Assembly (NCBI RefSeq): GCF_001277215.2
Contig: NZ_CP013940.1
Location: 1,922,001 to 1,986,000 of the forward strand
Reading direction: 5' to 3'
Source of the DNA: Cronobacter malonaticus LMG 23826
GTDB taxonomy: Bacteria > Pseudomonadota > Gammaproteobacteria > Enterobacterales > Enterobacteriaceae
Length of the DNA stretch: 64,000 nucleotides
Below, piece after piece: positions 56,043 to 64,000 of the stretch. Each line of letters opens with the position of its first letter. Within the stretch, counting starts at the first letter, position 1. The position numbers and the translations under genes are program-made. The notes under the pieces were generated by a model. The model worked only from the letters and a program-made list of their open reading frames with translations. It did no database searches and was not told the DNA's origin.

Positions 56043-56246
56043 TTAATGCAGGCCCAAACGAATCAACTCGACCGGCTCGAATTTCCCTTCGCAACCTTCC
56101 ACTTCGACGGTACGGCCACGGCGAATTTGTTCCGGCGTCATGCCGTCGCCGTGAATCGCTTTAATCACGCCGGTCTGCCCGGTGGTGCTGATCATGACAC
56201 GGCTGCCGGTGGTAATCGCGTTACGGTTGCGATCGTAGGTCATCAT
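56043..56246 (-). CDS. ydfZ: YdfZ, selenium-binding small protein
   Basis: 67 residues, the E. coli YdfZ length. YdfZ binds selenium in E. coli and is strongly induced without oxygen by FNR. Here [18 protein letters not shown] and [17 protein letters not shown] are close matches; the single cysteine is kept. GAGGAGATATCACC provides the ribosome site. An FNR box lies upstream. Confidence 0.92.
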   Translation of the reverse strand: MMTYDRNRNAITTGSRVMISTTGQTGVIKAIHGDGMTPEQIRRGRTVEVEGCEGKFEPVELIRLGLH

Positions 56247-56318
56247 GGTGATATCTCCTCTGAATAGTTGGGAATGATCCAGACGAGCCCCATTTTAAAA
56301 ATCACGACCTGAAAAACG

Positions 56319-56332
56319 TTAATCTCGATCAA
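56319..56332 (-). promoter_or_regulatory. FNR box of ydfZ
   Basis: On the minus strand TTGATCGAGATTAA matches TTGAT-N4-ATCAA in nine of ten. TAAAAT at 56297-56292 is the -10, so the FNR centre is about 41 bases ahead of the start point, the class II activator position. Confidence 0.85.
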
Positions 56333-56370
56333 AAACAGGGCATTTGTGTGATGAATGTCACTGTCCGTAA

Positions 56371-57264
56371 CTATTCGCCCGCGGGCGCGTTACGTACGAT
56401 CTTCCCGCTCGCGATATCAATATCGATATTCGCCACCACCGGTGCGACTTCAGGGTCGGCCGCGCCGCGACAACCCTCGCGGGTATGATCTTCACGCACC
56501 AGCAAACGGTAAATACCGCCGTCCTGCGCGTTCTCATAGAAAATACACTGGCCGTTGGGGTTGAGCTGCAACGAGACGGTGCGGGTCACGCGGGCAAGCG
56601 CGCTGGCGCTGATATCCTCGCGCCATGTCTCGCCCGCGTCGGTGGCGTGCAGGGCCGCCGATTCTAGCCAGCCTTTCACAATTCGCCCGTCCTTGCCGTA
56701 CCATGTCGCCTCGCTGAACCCGCGCAGCGTGCGGTTCACGCTCACCGTATCGCCCGCCACCAGAAACACCTGCTGGCTGCGGCACTGCGCGTCGGGAGCG
56801 GTGTAAAAGAAATGTCGTCCGCTGCCGGTGACTTCGTAGCGGTTCGCGGTCTCCGGGGTATCCTGTACACCGTCCAGTTCCCGCAGGCGAGCGGCGCAGA
56901 CGCCTTCCGGCTTAAGGATTTCCTGCTGCGCGTTAAGCGCCGCGGTTTCCATCCAGCCGGTCGCCACGCGGCCTTTGCTGTCGCGATAACTCACCCAGGC
57001 GAACGGGCGCGTTTTATCATCCGCGTTCTGGCTGTCGCTTTGGGAAAGACGAAACACCTGCACGGCGTCGCCCGGCAACAGAAACGCGTCAAGGCGGCAT
57101 TCCGGCGAGGGCGCGGAATAAAAATGCGCGCGCGGCGTGGCGGTGACGGTACTCGCCGACCACGTAAAATCCGCGGCGGCCGTGGCGTTCGCCTCGCTCT
57201 GGAGACAATCGGCCAGCAGCGGTGAAGAGAAAAGGGTGCAGCCCATAAGCAGTAATGCGCGCAT
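56371..57264 (-). CDS. Exported protein with two SH3-like repeats
   Basis: 297 residues with signal peptide cleaved after LLA (residue about 18). Two similar halves are visible: residues 47-110 (HFYSAPSPECR, FLLPGDAVQV, TGWMETAAL) and 151-205 (HFFYTAPDAQCR, FLVAGDTVSV, KGWLESAAL). Each looks like a bacterial SH3 domain, known to bind peptidoglycan or protein. The last 80 residues have no recognised fold. It sits between ydfZ and rspR, which are adjacent in E. coli. Function unknown. Confidence 0.75.
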   Translation of the reverse strand: MRALLLMGCTLFSSPLLADCLQSEANATAAADFTWSASTVTATPRAHFYSAPSPECRLDAFLLPGDAVQVFRLSQSDSQNADDKTRPFAWVSYRDSKGRVATGWMETAALNAQQEILKPEGVCAARLRELDGVQDTPETANRYEVTGSGRHFFYTAPDAQCRSQQVFLVAGDTVSVNRTLRGFSEATWYGKDGRIVKGWLESAALHATDAGETWREDISASALARVTRTVSLQLNPNGQCIFYENAQDGGIYRLLVREDHTREGCRGAADPEVAPVVANIDIDIASGKIVRNAPAGE

Positions 57265-57303
57265 TACATATCCATCCCTGAGTCGGTTAACAACGCCGCG
57301 CGG

Positions 57304-57990
57304 TTACTCTTCGGTGAACCAGTCGCGGTTTTCCTGACGGATCAGCAATACCGATTCGCTGATCTCCTGCAAGTGCAGGCGCATGGCGTCGTCGGCGGCT
57401 TGCGGGTCGCGGCGCTCCAGCGCGTGAAAGATATCGTTATGCTGGCGCAGCAGCATTTCCGGCGGGGAGACGTGATCGAGGCTCATATAGCGCACCCGGT
57501 CGATGGTCGCTTTGATGTTTTCCACGGTGTCCCAGGCGAGCTGGCAGTCGGCGACCTGCGTCAGGCGGTGGTGAAATTCGTCGTCAAGCTGAAAAAAATC
57601 GCTTAGCTGCTTGCGGTCGATGGCCGTGCGCTGCTGATTAAGGTTTTGCTCAAGCTGATAGAGATCCGCGTCGGTCACCATGCCCGCCGCCCGTTGCACC
57701 ACGGCCCGCTCAATGGCCTGGCGCACAAAGCAGCCGTTGCGCACCTGGCGCAGCGAAATCTTATTCACAAAACTGCCGCGCTGCGGGCGGATCTGAATCA
57801 ACCCGTTTTCGGCAAGCTTGATAAACGCCTCACGCACCGGCTGGCGCGACACGTCAAAGCGCACCGAGACTTCCTTTTCAGAAAGCGGCGTGCCCGGCGG
57901 GATCAAACAGTGCACGATATCGCGGCGCAGGATGCGGTAAATCTGTTGGCTCACCGGCTGGGTCGGGTTGAGCGGAGTTTCAGCGGCCAT
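57304..57990 (-). CDS. rspR: RspR (YdfH), GntR/FCD regulator
   Basis: 228 residues from the ATG at 57990, the E. coli length. GntR winged helix at 20-85 ([25 protein letters not shown]) and C-terminal FCD domain with histidines that bind metal and acid ligand (DEFHHRL). Represses the rspAB genes in E. coli. It lies about 5 kb from its likely target here, on the opposite strand. Confidence 0.9.
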   Translation of the reverse strand: MAAETPLNPTQPVSQQIYRILRRDIVHCLIPPGTPLSEKEVSVRFDVSRQPVREAFIKLAENGLIQIRPQRGSFVNKISLRQVRNGCFVRQAIERAVVQRAAGMVTDADLYQLEQNLNQQRTAIDRKQLSDFFQLDDEFHHRLTQVADCQLAWDTVENIKATIDRVRYMSLDHVSPPEMLLRQHNDIFHALERRDPQAADDAMRLHLQEISESVLLIRQENRDWFTEE

Positions 57991-58078
57991 TCTTTTGTCT
58001 TTATTTGCGGGTAACTGCGGCAATTTAACATTAATTGCCCACCCCGCCCAGCGTGGACGGGGTACGGGCAGAGGAGCA

Positions 58079-58825
58079 TTACTGGCGATGCACGCTAAGC
58101 CCGGCGAAGCTCTGGCTGACCGGCATCATCTCGACGGTGTTGATATTGACATGCGGCGGGAGCGTCGCCACCCACCAGACCGCTTCGGTCACATCGTCCG
58201 GCGTCAGTGCGGTGGTATTTTCGTAGGTTTTGCCCGCTTTATCGTCGTCGCCTTTAAAACGCACGTTCGAGAATTCGGTGCCGCCCACGAGGCCCGGCTC
58301 GATATCCGTCACGCGCACGGCGGTGCCGTGTAGATCGGTGCGCAGGTTAAGGCTGAACTGGCGCACAAACGCTTTGGTCGCGCCATAGACGTTGCCGCCC
58401 GCGTAAGGCCAGCTGCCTGCCGTGGAGCCGATGTTAATGACGTGACCGCGGTTACGCTCAACCATGCCGGGCAGCACTGCGCGGGTCATATAGACCAGGC
58501 CTTTATTGTTGGTGTCTATCATGTTTTCCCAGTCTTCGACGCTCGCTTTATGCGCAGGCTCCAGCCCCAGCGCCAGCCCGGCGTTGTTGACCAGCACGTC
58601 GATATCGCGCCACTCCAGCGGCAGGCTGCTGATGGCCTCTTCGATCGCCGCGCGATTGCGCACGTCCAGTTGCAGCGTCAGGACGCTTTCGCCAAGTTCA
58701 TCCTTCAGCGCGTCGAGGCGCGCCTGGCGGCGGCCTGTCGCGATGACTTTATGACCGTTCTTCACAAACCGGCGGGTAATGGCTTCGCCAAACCCGGCCG
58801 TCGCACCGGTAACCAGAATAATCAT
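58079..58825 (-). CDS. ydfG: YdfG, 3-hydroxy acid dehydrogenase
   Basis: 248 residues from the ATG at 58825, as in E. coli YdfG. NADP+-dependent short-chain dehydrogenase acting on L-allo-threonine, serine and malonic semialdehyde. Cofactor motif [15 protein letters not shown], catalytic S in NIGSTAGSW, and YGATK (Y/K) are present. It overlaps nothing and is divergent from dcp. Confidence 0.94.
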   Translation of the reverse strand: MIILVTGATAGFGEAITRRFVKNGHKVIATGRRQARLDALKDELGESVLTLQLDVRNRAAIEEAISSLPLEWRDIDVLVNNAGLALGLEPAHKASVEDWENMIDTNNKGLVYMTRAVLPGMVERNRGHVINIGSTAGSWPYAGGNVYGATKAFVRQFSLNLRTDLHGTAVRVTDIEPGLVGGTEFSNVRFKGDDDKAGKTYENTTALTPDDVTEAVWWVATLPPHVNINTVEMMPVSQSFAGLSVHRQ

Positions 58826-58984
58826 CTCGCTGTTCCTCAAGGCTTTTTCAGAGCAGTTACCTTAGCACGCCCGGCGCGCCCTGTGGAATATCACTTCCTG
58901 ATGGGTTGCGGCGCGAAACCATTGCCGTTTGCGGCGAGGCTGCATAAGCTGTGATTTTACCATCACGCTTTTGCGGAGATCCTC

Positions 58985-61030
58985 ATGCCGGTAACGACCC
59001 CTTTTTCATCAGCCAGTACGCTGCCTTACGAGGCGCCGCCGTTCGACGCGATAACCGATAACGACTACCGCCCGGCCTTTGACGAGGCGGTGCGCCAGAA
59101 GCGCGCCGAGGTGGAGGCGATCGCCTCCGACCCCGCCGCGCCGGCGTTTGAAAACACGTATCTGGCGCTTGAGCGCAGCGGTGCGATGCTCGCGCGCGTC
59201 ACCAGCGTCTTTTTCGCGATGACCTCCGCGCACACCAATGATTATCTGCAGACGCTGGATGAAGAATTCTCCACGGAGCTTGCGGCGCTGTCCGATGATA
59301 TTCACTTTAATGAAACCCTATTCGCGCGGCTCAACACCGTTTATGAGCAGCGCGACGCGCTGGGGCTGGATGAGGAATCGCGCCGTCTGGTGGAGGTCGT
59401 CTGGCAGCAGTTTATGCTTGCGGGCGCGACGCTTGGCGCGGAGCAAAAAGCACAGCTTAAAGCGCTTAACCGCGAGGCCGCGCAGCTCACAAGCCAGTTT
59501 AACCAGCGTCTGCTGGCGGCGGATAAAGCGGGCGGACTGCTGGTGTCATCCCGCGAGGCGCTGGCAGGGCTGAGTGAAGCCGAGGTTGCCGCCGCCGCGC
59601 AGGCCGCGCGTGAAAAAGGGCAGGAAGGACGCTGGCTTATCGCGCTGCTGAACACCACGCAGCAGCCCGCGTTACAGTCGCTGGAGTGTCGCGAGACACG
59701 CGAGGCCCTTTTTAAAGCGGGCTGGCACCGCACCGAAAAAGGCGACGCCAACGACACCCGCGCGCTGGTGTTGCGTCTGGCGCAACTGCGCGCGCAGCAG
59801 GCGGCGCTGCTCGGCTTTAAGGATTTCGCCTCCTGGACTATCGCCGATCAAATGGCCAAAACGCCGGAGGCGGCGCTGCGCTTTATGCGCGATATCGTGC
59901 CGGCGGCGACGGCGCGCGCCAATCGGGAGCTTGCCGATATTCAGCAGGTGATTGACCGCGAGAACGGCGGTTTTCAGGCCGAAGCCTGGGACTGGGCGTT
60001 TTATGCCGAACAGGTGCGGCGCGAGAAATACGCGCTCGACGACGCGCAGATCAAACCGTATTTCGAGCTGGATAATGTGCTTATTCACGGCGTCTTTTAC
60101 GCCGCCAGCACGCTGTTCGGGCTTCGTTTCCAGGAACGTACCGACATTCCGGTTTATCACCCGGATGTCCGCGTCTGGGAAATTTTCGATAAAGACGGCA
60201 GCGGGCTTGCGCTGTTTTACGGCGATTTCTTCGCCCGCGACAGCAAGAGCGGCGGCGCATGGATGGGCAATTTCGTCGATCAGTCCACGCTCACCGGCCA
60301 CAGGCCGGTTATCTACAATGTCTGTAACTACCTGAAGCCCGCCGCCGGGCAGCCTGCGCTCATCTCCTGGGATGACGTTATCACGCTGTTCCATGAGTTT
60401 GGCCATACGCTGCACGGTCTTTTCGCCAGCCAGCGCTACGCGACACTCTCCGGCACCAACACGCCGCGTGATTTCGTGGAGTTCCCGTCGCAAATCAACG
60501 AACACTGGGCGAGCCACCCGGACGTTTTCGCGAACTTTGCGCGCCATTACCAGACCGGCGAGCCGATGCCGGACGCGCTTCGCGAAAAACTCTTCCGCGC
60601 GGCGCGCTTTAACAAAGGCTACGACATGACCGAGCTGTTAGCCGCGGCGTTGCTCGATCAGCACTGGCACAGCCTGACGCCGCAATCCACCCCCGAGGAT
60701 GTGACCGCGTTTGAAGCAGCGGCGCTTTCGCAGGAGCACATCGCGCTGCGTGCCGTCCCGCCGCGCTACCGGAGCAGCTATTTCGCCCACATCTTTGGCG
60801 GCGGCTACGCAGCGGGCTACTACGCCTATCTCTGGACACAAATGCTCGCGGACGACGGCTATCAGTGGTTTGTGGAGCAGGGCGGCTTGAGTGCGCAAAA
60901 CGGCGCGCGCTTTCGCGACGCCATTCTTTCGCGCGGCAACAGTCGCGATCTCGAAGCGTTATGGCTCGCCTGGCGCGGCCACGCCCCACGCATCGAGCCG
61001 ATGCTGGAAAACCGTGGCTTAACGGAATAA
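58985..61030 (+). CDS. dcp: Dipeptidyl carboxypeptidase Dcp
   Basis: 681 residues, the Dcp length. Cytoplasmic/periplasmic M3 zinc metallopeptidase releasing C-terminal dipeptides. Zinc site HEFGHTLHGL near residue 470 with the third ligand in FVEFPSQINEHW downstream. Ribosome site GGAGAT. Followed by a strong terminator. Confidence 0.95.
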   Translation: MPVTTPFSSASTLPYEAPPFDAITDNDYRPAFDEAVRQKRAEVEAIASDPAAPAFENTYLALERSGAMLARVTSVFFAMTSAHTNDYLQTLDEEFSTELAALSDDIHFNETLFARLNTVYEQRDALGLDEESRRLVEVVWQQFMLAGATLGAEQKAQLKALNREAAQLTSQFNQRLLAADKAGGLLVSSREALAGLSEAEVAAAAQAAREKGQEGRWLIALLNTTQQPALQSLECRETREALFKAGWHRTEKGDANDTRALVLRLAQLRAQQAALLGFKDFASWTIADQMAKTPEAALRFMRDIVPAATARANRELADIQQVIDRENGGFQAEAWDWAFYAEQVRREKYALDDAQIKPYFELDNVLIHGVFYAASTLFGLRFQERTDIPVYHPDVRVWEIFDKDGSGLALFYGDFFARDSKSGGAWMGNFVDQSTLTGHRPVIYNVCNYLKPAAGQPALISWDDVITLFHEFGHTLHGLFASQRYATLSGTNTPRDFVEFPSQINEHWASHPDVFANFARHYQTGEPMPDALREKLFRAARFNKGYDMTELLAAALLDQHWHSLTPQSTPEDVTAFEAAALSQEHIALRAVPPRYRSSYFAHIFGGGYAAGYYAYLWTQMLADDGYQWFVEQGGLSAQNGARFRDAILSRGNSRDLEALWLAWRGHAPRIEPMLENRGLTE

Positions 61031-61122
61031 ACCCACGTTTAGGTGACGTTGAACCTGCGCATGGCATGATGCAGAAATAAGCGTGATGTTGAGCGCAGGA
61101 CAAAAACAATCCATGCAAGCCT

Positions 61123-61153
61123 TACCGTCAGTTCACGCTGGCGGTATTTTTTT
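61123..61153 (+). terminator. Intrinsic terminator after dcp
   Basis: TACCGTCAG (61123-61131) pairs with CTGGCGGTA (61138-61146) and is followed by seven T. Confidence 0.9.
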
Positions 61154-61162
61154 GCCTTTCGT

Positions 61163-61258
61163 TCAGTCATCCCATTTATTGCTGCAATACGCGGCAAGAA
61201 ACCCCACCAGCAAGACAATTCCCGGCATACAGATAAAGAGATCCGCAGCTCCCGGCAT
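61163..61258 (-). CDS. mgtS: MgtS (YneM), 31-residue membrane protein
   Basis: 31 codons: MPGAADLFICMPGIVLL and then VGFLAAYCSNKWDD. E. coli MgtS is also 31 residues, with the same single helix, GFLAAY segment and KWDD end. MgtS protects the Mg2+ importer MgtA from degradation and affects PitA. GGGAG precedes the ATG. It is too short for most gene callers. Placed beside dcp as in E. coli. PhoP control, known in E. coli, is not proven from the sequence here. Confidence 0.88.
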   Translation of the reverse strand: MPGAADLFICMPGIVLLVGFLAAYCSNKWDD

Positions 61259-61353
61259 CACGACTCCCGCCTTTAGTCACACCCTTCTTTAACAAAGCCC
61301 TTAACGTATGACGTAAAGACGACAGCGGGATAATAGTTTGGCGACAGACGCGC

Positions 61354-62157
61354 TTAGCGGGCGTTTTCGCAGAGCGGCTCGTCGGGAAGGTTGGCGGCGT
61401 CAGGTAGCTCAGGCGGCGTTGCGAAACCGGGTCCGGCGCTGAACAGCGGCATACCGTCAAGCTGCCACTGCTGCCAGAGCGTGAGCTGGGCGGGTGTGAG
61501 CGGCACATCGCTGTAAATCAGATAGTGATCGGCGGCGAACTGCGTGAGATCGGGCAGCGATACGGGCTGTTGCATCACATCGATACGAAACCCTTCACCG
61601 GAAAAGCGGATCGCTTCCAGCCAGACGTTCAGCGGATCGTGGCTGTTCATCGCTATCACCACCAGCCCGGACGCCGGACGCTTGCGCAACGACTGCATCA
61701 GAAAGGTGGCGTATTCGATAATCAGCGTGTCGAAGCGCGCGCGGCGCGTTAACTGCGCGCTGGCGTGACCGTGGCTCAGCCACAGGCGCAGGGGCAGCAC
61801 GACCTTATCCAGCAGCATCGCAGCGGGCAGTTCGCGGCCCATTTTGAGCAGGAACGCACGGCCCTTTTCGAGGCAGGGTTTCTCAAGCGTGGCGAGCAGT
61901 TGCTCCTGCCACACTTCCCACTGGCTGATCTGGGTCGTCTGTTCACCCTTCAGAATGCGGGCGACTTCATCCAGCGGCAGGCCGCGGTCGAGCCATTTCA
62001 GGATGGCGTGAATGCGCATCAGATGACTGTAGTCAAAATAGCGTCTGCCGCTGTCGTCGCGTACGGGCTGCAATAATCCTGACCGCTGCCACGCGCGTAA
62101 ATTAGGCATGCTGACTCCGCACTGATCGGAGAGCATTTCGATCGTGAAATGAGACAT
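61354..62157 (-). CDS. MerR-family regulator, MlrA/BluR-like
   Basis: 267 residues. N-terminal MerR helix-turn-helix with MPNLRAWQRSGLLQPVRDDSGRRYFD (split near residue 16-45), then a helical domain PLRLWLSH...LIIEYATFLMQSLRKRP and a B12-binding-like remnant (VVIAMN, FRIDVMQQP). The architecture is that of MlrA and BluR, which control curli and blue-light responses, but it is diverged and longer at the C-terminus. It is in the place where E. coli has other ydeH/ydeE-region genes. Targets unknown. Confidence 0.82.
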   Translation of the reverse strand: MSHFTIEMLSDQCGVSMPNLRAWQRSGLLQPVRDDSGRRYFDYSHLMRIHAILKWLDRGLPLDEVARILKGEQTTQISQWEVWQEQLLATLEKPCLEKGRAFLLKMGRELPAAMLLDKVVLPLRLWLSHGHASAQLTRRARFDTLIIEYATFLMQSLRKRPASGLVVIAMNSHDPLNVWLEAIRFSGEGFRIDVMQQPVSLPDLTQFAADHYLIYSDVPLTPAQLTLWQQWQLDGMPLFSAGPGFATPPELPDAANLPDEPLCENAR

Positions 62158-62321
62158 GGCGATTCCTTAATGCCAGGCTGCAATACAAAACAGGAGAGGA
62201 ATGGCCCTTTCATGAGAAACGAAAAGGAAGAAGAGAACAGGGTTTACGCTAACACACTTCGTCCACCCTGCTAATCATTAATGGTGCATTATTCAATATT
62301 CATTCTGAATATGAATATGCA

Positions 62322-63233
62322 TTAGGTAAGCTGATAATGCCGGTTCGGCAATAATTTAGCCGGTTTTTGCGGCTCGTCGTTCATTTCACGTAAGTCTATT
62401 TCAATATTATTGCAAAGCGCGTCCAGCGGCAGATCGTTATCTTCGGTGCCGAACGGATCTTCCAGCTCCTCCGCCAGCGTATCAAGCGCAATAAAGGTGT
62501 ATGAAATAAATACGGACACAAACGGCGTCATAAAGTGCAGGTCAGTCACCAGCGCGAACGGCAGCATAATACAGAAGCAATAAACCGTGCGGTGCAGCAT
62601 TAGCGAATAGGCGAACGGCGGCGGCGTATTGGCGATGCGCTCGCAGCCCGCCAGAACTGCCGTAAGCTGATTAATATGCTGATCGAGCGTCTGAAAGAGA
62701 ATATCGGACAGCCCGTTGCGCCGTGCGGCGAGCCACTCACCCATAATAAGTAAAATCGTATTACAGGGTGAATTGCTGTTCATTACGCGCGCCATTTCAC
62801 TGCGGGTGAGATACCGGTCGAGCACATTGTCGAGCTTTCTGCGCCGTAGTGTCAGGCGCAGGCAGTGGCAAAACGCCACTTCCAGATTCACCAGATGATG
62901 CAACTCCTGCGTGTTATCCGGCAGCAATGTGCGGGCGGTGCGCAGCAGTGAGCGACAGTGGATAACCAGCTGTCCCCAAATCAGGCGCGCCTCATTAAAC
63001 CGGGCGAAACAAGTGCTATTGCGAAAGCCGAGGAAAATCGCAATCGCCACGCCGAGAATACTGAACGGGGCGGTGGTCAGCTTAATTCCAAGCTCCTCGT
63101 ACCACGGTAAAAAGAAAATAACCGTCACGGAGAGAAGGAAATTAAGGAGTAGTCGGGTGGAAATTTTGGCTAATACGGAACCATGCCAGACAAAAAGTCG
63201 GGCGAACCAGTGCTGAGGGGGACGAACAATCAT
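62322..63233 (-). CDS. yneE: YneE, bestrophin-family channel
   Basis: 303 residues from the ATG at 63233 (MIVRPPQHWF), chosen over the ATG at 63242 because E. coli YneE starts MIVRP. Bestrophin/RFP-TM fold; the Klebsiella homologue is a pentameric cation channel. Core IAIFLGFRNSTCFARFNEARLIWGQL and C-terminal AEELEDPFGTEDNDLPLDALC are diagnostic. Physiological role unknown. Confidence 0.93.
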   Translation of the reverse strand: MIVRPPQHWFARLFVWHGSVLAKISTRLLLNFLLSVTVIFFLPWYEELGIKLTTAPFSILGVAIAIFLGFRNSTCFARFNEARLIWGQLVIHCRSLLRTARTLLPDNTQELHHLVNLEVAFCHCLRLTLRRRKLDNVLDRYLTRSEMARVMNSNSPCNTILLIMGEWLAARRNGLSDILFQTLDQHINQLTAVLAGCERIANTPPPFAYSLMLHRTVYCFCIMLPFALVTDLHFMTPFVSVFISYTFIALDTLAEELEDPFGTEDNDLPLDALCNNIEIDLREMNDEPQKPAKLLPNRHYQLT

Positions 63234-63251
63234 GATACTCACAAGGGGTTA

Positions 63252-63289
63252 ACAAAAGCGCTACTTATTAAACGAGATAGCGCTTTTGT
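63252..63289 (-). terminator. Perfect 12-bp inverted repeat between yneE and a small ORF
   Basis: ACAAAAGCGCTA (63252-63263) is mirrored by 63278-63289 with a 14-base loop. It may end the upstream 54-codon transcript; the T-rich flanks on both strands make it possibly bidirectional. Confidence 0.6.
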
Positions 63290-63312
63290 CTGCAACCTGA
63301 AAACGCAGCGTC

Positions 63313-63477
63313 TTACCCTAAGGGAATGAAATTGGCCTTTTCACGAGCCAGCCAGTCGCGGGACTTTCTCAGCGAACCGCCTTTGCGGAACAGCAGAAAC
63401 ACGTCTTGTCCCATAATCAGCACCATAAAACGGTCTTTTAACTTCATGGAGGGGCAGCAGTACCATTTCTGTTTCAT
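63313..63477 (-). CDS. Hypothetical 54-residue basic protein
   Basis: A 54-codon frame starts MKQKWYCCPSMKLKDRF and ends AREKANFIPLG, with an ideal ribosome site GAGGAG seven bases ahead. It is rich in Lys/Arg and has two adjacent cysteines. The middle LIMGQDVFLLFRKGG is strand-like. I recognise no family. The ribosome site and compact separate unit support it as real. Confidence 0.55.
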   Translation of the reverse strand: MKQKWYCCPSMKLKDRFMVLIMGQDVFLLFRKGGSLRKSRDWLAREKANFIPLG

Positions 63478-63790
63478 TAATCACTCCTCGGCGGAAATTA
63501 AATCAACGAACGACACTTCGCAGATAAATAATAGACCTGACAGCGACCCGGAAATAATTAACGCTTTCTTTTAAGAGTTTTCTTATTAAGCGAAAGCGCA
63601 AGACGATAAAACCCTTTGGTTTTCAGGAGATAAACACACCCTGTAAAATATATTGGTACAAGCGCAGCGTTAAAATAGTTGATTGCGGCTAATGTGACTT
63701 GCGAAACGGGGATCCCTGCCTATAGTTACTTCTGCGTTCGCACTGTGGGGACGCGGTTTAAATTATCTCTGCTTATCCGAGGAGAATATT
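63478..63790. other. AT-rich control region ahead of the KGG gene
   Basis: 313 bases without a gene. TGCCTATAGT at 63717-63726 with TTGCGA at 63699-63704 gives a plausible sigma-S type promoter for the rightward yciG-like gene. CGCTTTC and GCGAAAGCG near 63560-63600 form a loose inverted repeat. Confidence 0.45.
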
Positions 63791-63961
63791 ATGGGTCAAC
63801 ATCGTGGTGGTTCAGGTAATTTTGCTGAAGATCGTGAACGCGCTTCTGAGGCCGGTCGAAAAGGCGGGCAGAATAGCGGCGGGAATTTTAAAAATGACCG
63901 CGAGCGTGCAGCGGAAGCGGGCCGCAAAGGCGGCAAAAGCAGCAGCCGTTCCTCTTCCTGA
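63791..63961 (+). CDS. yciG: YciG-like KGG-motif stress protein
   Basis: 56 residues with two copies of the KGG repeat: FAEDRERASEAGRKGG and FKNDRERAAEAGRKGG, then a Ser/Arg tail. This family is small, hydrophilic and induced in stationary phase through RpoS. GAGGAG precedes the ATG. In E. coli yciG is in an operon with yciF and yciE; here yciE is 50 kb away. A paralogue such as YmdF is also possible, so the symbol is tentative. Confidence 0.8.
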   Translation: MGQHRGGSGNFAEDRERASEAGRKGGQNSGGNFKNDRERAAEAGRKGGKSSSRSSS

Positions 63962-64000
63962 CGGACCGGCGGGCCGCATGCGCCCGGTATAACGTCCCTC

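Noticed and set aside
61289..61306. Possible PhoP box ahead of mgtS (two GTTAA words)
   Set aside because: The repeats are 12 bases apart instead of 11 and differ from GTTTA; too weak to call although mgtS is PhoP-controlled in E. coli.

Overview
The window is about 64 kb of ordinary chromosomal sequence from a GC-rich member of the Enterobacterales. Gene order is largely that of the Escherichia coli/Salmonella terminus half (ydcF-aldA-cybB-trg-ydcIJ-opgD-rimL-ydcK-tehB-ydcL-ydcO-sutR-rlhA, then mdtJI-ydgD-ydgU, ynfM/ynfL-mlc-bioD2, osmVWXY, ydgC, dms, ynfD/C, speG, ynfB/A, rspA...rspR-ydfG-dcp-mgtS-yneE). Protein divergence from E. coli, the fosA gene and the absence of several E. coli genes suggest Cronobacter or a close relative; that genus call is an inference. 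I see no tRNA, rRNA, prophage, insertion sequence or CRISPR array.

Layout. 1-4 kb: a cut-off DHA2 efflux pump with its MarR regulator, a GNAT enzyme overlapping an intact fosA, and an MHS transporter. 4-12 kb: ydcF, aldA, an esterase, cybB, a second MHS transporter, and the formaldehyde module frmRA without frmB. 12-30 kb: Trg-type chemoreceptor, yciE, an old-yellow-enzyme gene, ydcI/ydcJ, a carboxylesterase, opgD, rimL, ydcK, tehB without tehA, ydcL, ydcO, sutR and rlhA. 29.6-31.4 kb: LexA-controlled umuDC. 31.5-39.5 kb: an ASCH protein, the polyamine exporter mdtJI behind a 34-codon leader ORF, ydgD, ydgU, an M32 carboxypeptidase, ynfM/ynfL and mlc.

39.6-43.5 kb is the most unusual place. 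The 3' ends of bioD2 and osmV, which point at each other, are joined head-on by what looks like a deletion that also removed the gene lying between them in Salmonella (clcB, by memory). Both reading frames now run antisense into each other. 44-49 kb: DMSO/selenate-type reductase dmsABC with its chaperone dmsD. 49-51.6 kb: ynfD, ynfC, speG, ynfB, ynfA. 51.7-58 kb: an aldonate/hexuronate route (rspA, an MFS transporter, ydfI) with its regulator rspR, FNR-controlled ydfZ, and a duplicated SH3-like secreted protein. 58-64 kb: ydfG, dcp, the 31-residue membrane protein mgtS, an MlrA/BluR-like MerR regulator, yneE, a 54-codon unknown and a yciG-type KGG protein.

Regulatory signals read directly include a LexA box (umuD), FNR box (ydfZ), Mlc box (mlc), FrmR operator, a sigma-28 promoter (trg), paired SutR-like operators, and a motif shared by the rspA and ydfI promoters. 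Two intergenic regions end in minus-strand intrinsic terminators not explained by any gene and are candidate small RNA loci. No wholly new multi-gene system was found; the novelty is in the deletion junction, small genes and candidate RNAs.
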